The translations under genes and the position numbers were made by a program. Below are positions 5,697 to 6,474 of a DNA stretch of 6,474 nucleotides, piece after piece. This DNA comes from Candidatus Woesearchaeota archaeon (GTDB lineage: Archaea; Nanobdellota; Nanobdellia; Woesearchaeales; UBA11576): assembly GCA_030591125.1 (NCBI GenBank), contig JAUVBP010000069.1, positions 1 to 6,474 of the forward strand, read 5' to 3'. The first letter of the stretch is position 1. Each line of letters starts with the position of its first letter. Under the pieces are notes generated by a model. It had not been told where the DNA came from. It was given only the letters and a program-made list of their open reading frames with translations, and made no database searches.

Positions 5697-6474
5697 CAGC
5701 TTCAGCCCTGATTCATCAAGCTTGAGAAATCGTTCCCACTTACCATCAACGTGCTGTTGTACATCAGCTATGTCTTCTTTAGAGAGATGCTTGAACCTTC
5801 CCTGGCGCATCAGATATTCCTCTACTGGCATTTTCTGTGCAGGTTTCCTGTTGAGCTTGAATATGCCTCCCTCAATCTCATAGAGCGGGTGTGTATTTGT
5901 CTTGAATGCAAGCTTTGCCATCTCTATTGTCTGATCAGTAGGGTGTTTCCATCCTGTCGGGCAGGGAGCAAAGACCTGTATGTATGAAGGTCCATTAAAT
6001 GCGAATGATTTCTTGAGCTTGTTGGCCAGATCCTGAGGAAACGCGACGTTGGCAGTGGCTACATACGCACCATGTGCGGCAATTATGAACGGGAGCGGTT
6101 TCTCAAATTCTGTCTTGCCATGGATCTTTTCCCTCCAGGGGTCGTCGTAGTGTTCGCGTATTTGGGTGTCGCACCGCTCCGTTGGATCCCTGTATTCATG
6201 TACGCTCCATTGTCATAACAGACATAGGTCATCTTGTGTCCACGCTCAAGCATACCGCTGATAGCGCCGAATCCTATGTCAAATGTACTGCCATCACCAC
6301 CAAGAACGACGACATTAGTCTTATCTCTGAGGCCCTGTTTCACCAGCGCACGTTCGACTCCAGAAGCGACAGCTGAAGCGTTCTCAAACGCTGCGTGTAT
6401 CCAGGGAACCTGCCATGAGGTCCGGGGATATGGTGTGGTGAAAACTTCCATACAACCTGTATTGCTACAGATTA
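5691..6474 (-). CDS. porB: Pyruvate (2-oxoacid):ferredoxin oxidoreductase beta subunit, 5'-truncated by the window and frameshifted
   Basis: PorB binds thiamine diphosphate and one 4Fe-4S cluster and, with the other subunits, converts pyruvate and CoA to acetyl-CoA, CO2 and reduced ferredoxin. The frame runs in from the window edge with [19 protein letters not shown], so the Met at 6451 is internal. Its second Cys (6452-6454) is the conserved cluster ligand before MEV. The ThDP motif [11 protein letters not shown] (from about 6301 downward) and [20 protein letters not shown] (from about 6217) follow. Near 6127-6130 the frame breaks: after TTTTPGGK, the sense continues in another frame as [20 protein letters not shown], stays open through [14 protein letters not shown] with the last cluster Cys, and ends at TGA 5691-5693. 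One extra base in the TTTT run would restore one frame. About 258 residues are visible; roughly 40-50, with the first Cys motif, lie beyond the window. The frameshift is most simply an assembly error or a recent mutation. The exact 2-oxoacid is inferred. Confidence 0.88.

Noticed and set aside
6121..6135. Programmed -1 ribosomal frameshifting in porB
   Set aside because: The codons at the break (GGG AAA AGA) do not form a slippery heptamer, and PorB is not known to use recoding. Indel or assembly error is simpler.
6083..6220. Alternative minus-strand frame continuing upstream of the porB frameshift and reading plausibly as [13 protein letters not shown]
   Set aside because: It looks protein-like, but the other frame carries the canonical YMNTG...TTTTPGGK PorB motif in the same bases, so the upstream part is a coincidental shadow.

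Overview
This window looks like part of an archaeal chromosome. The lineage cannot be fixed from the sequence; a DPANN-like or uncultivated euryarchaeal genome is a guess. The evidence is: an archaeal-type secF-secD pair in that order with archaeal signature motifs, BRE/TATA-like promoters (TTTAAATA preceded by AAACC) instead of bacterial -35/-10 boxes, a GGTGAT Shine-Dalgarno site, frequent AGA/AGG/ATA codons, and a 2-oxoacid:ferredoxin oxidoreductase beta subunit.

Layout: Positions 1-60 are the last 19 codons of a plus-strand gene, possibly a site-2-protease-like M50 membrane peptidase. A 198-bp intergenic region follows, with a hairpin, a strong TATA candidate and a perfect 12-bp tandem repeat. 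Next is a complete UPF0371/DUF1846 gene (259-1767), a family of unknown function better known from bacteria. A 216-bp intergenic region with two TATA candidates and a stem-loop precedes secF (1984-3075) and secD (3072-4814), which overlap by ATGA. About 100 bp then holds a CCCC...GGGG hairpin resembling an IS200/IS605 terminal palindrome, and an oligo-T tract. Two tandem small four-helix DMT/SMR-like membrane proteins follow (4916-5296, 5299-5649). The right end is convergent: porB on the minus strand (5691 to beyond the window), split by an apparent single-base frameshift near 6127-6130.

How the genes relate: SecD and SecF form the accessory subcomplex of the Sec translocon. SecD here is enlarged by an extracytoplasmic PDZ-like module, a sequon-rich segment and a four-cysteine insert, and these are the most interesting features of the window. 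The DMT pair probably forms a heterodimer and lacks the proton-coupling glutamate of true SMR drug pumps, so an ArnE/ArnF-like lipid-carrier flippase role is an inference. PorB belongs to pyruvate/ferredoxin metabolism, and its partner subunits probably lie to the right. I found no CRISPR array, tRNA, rRNA, intact transposase or clear defence system. The window is mostly housekeeping, with a few unusual domain and regulatory details.
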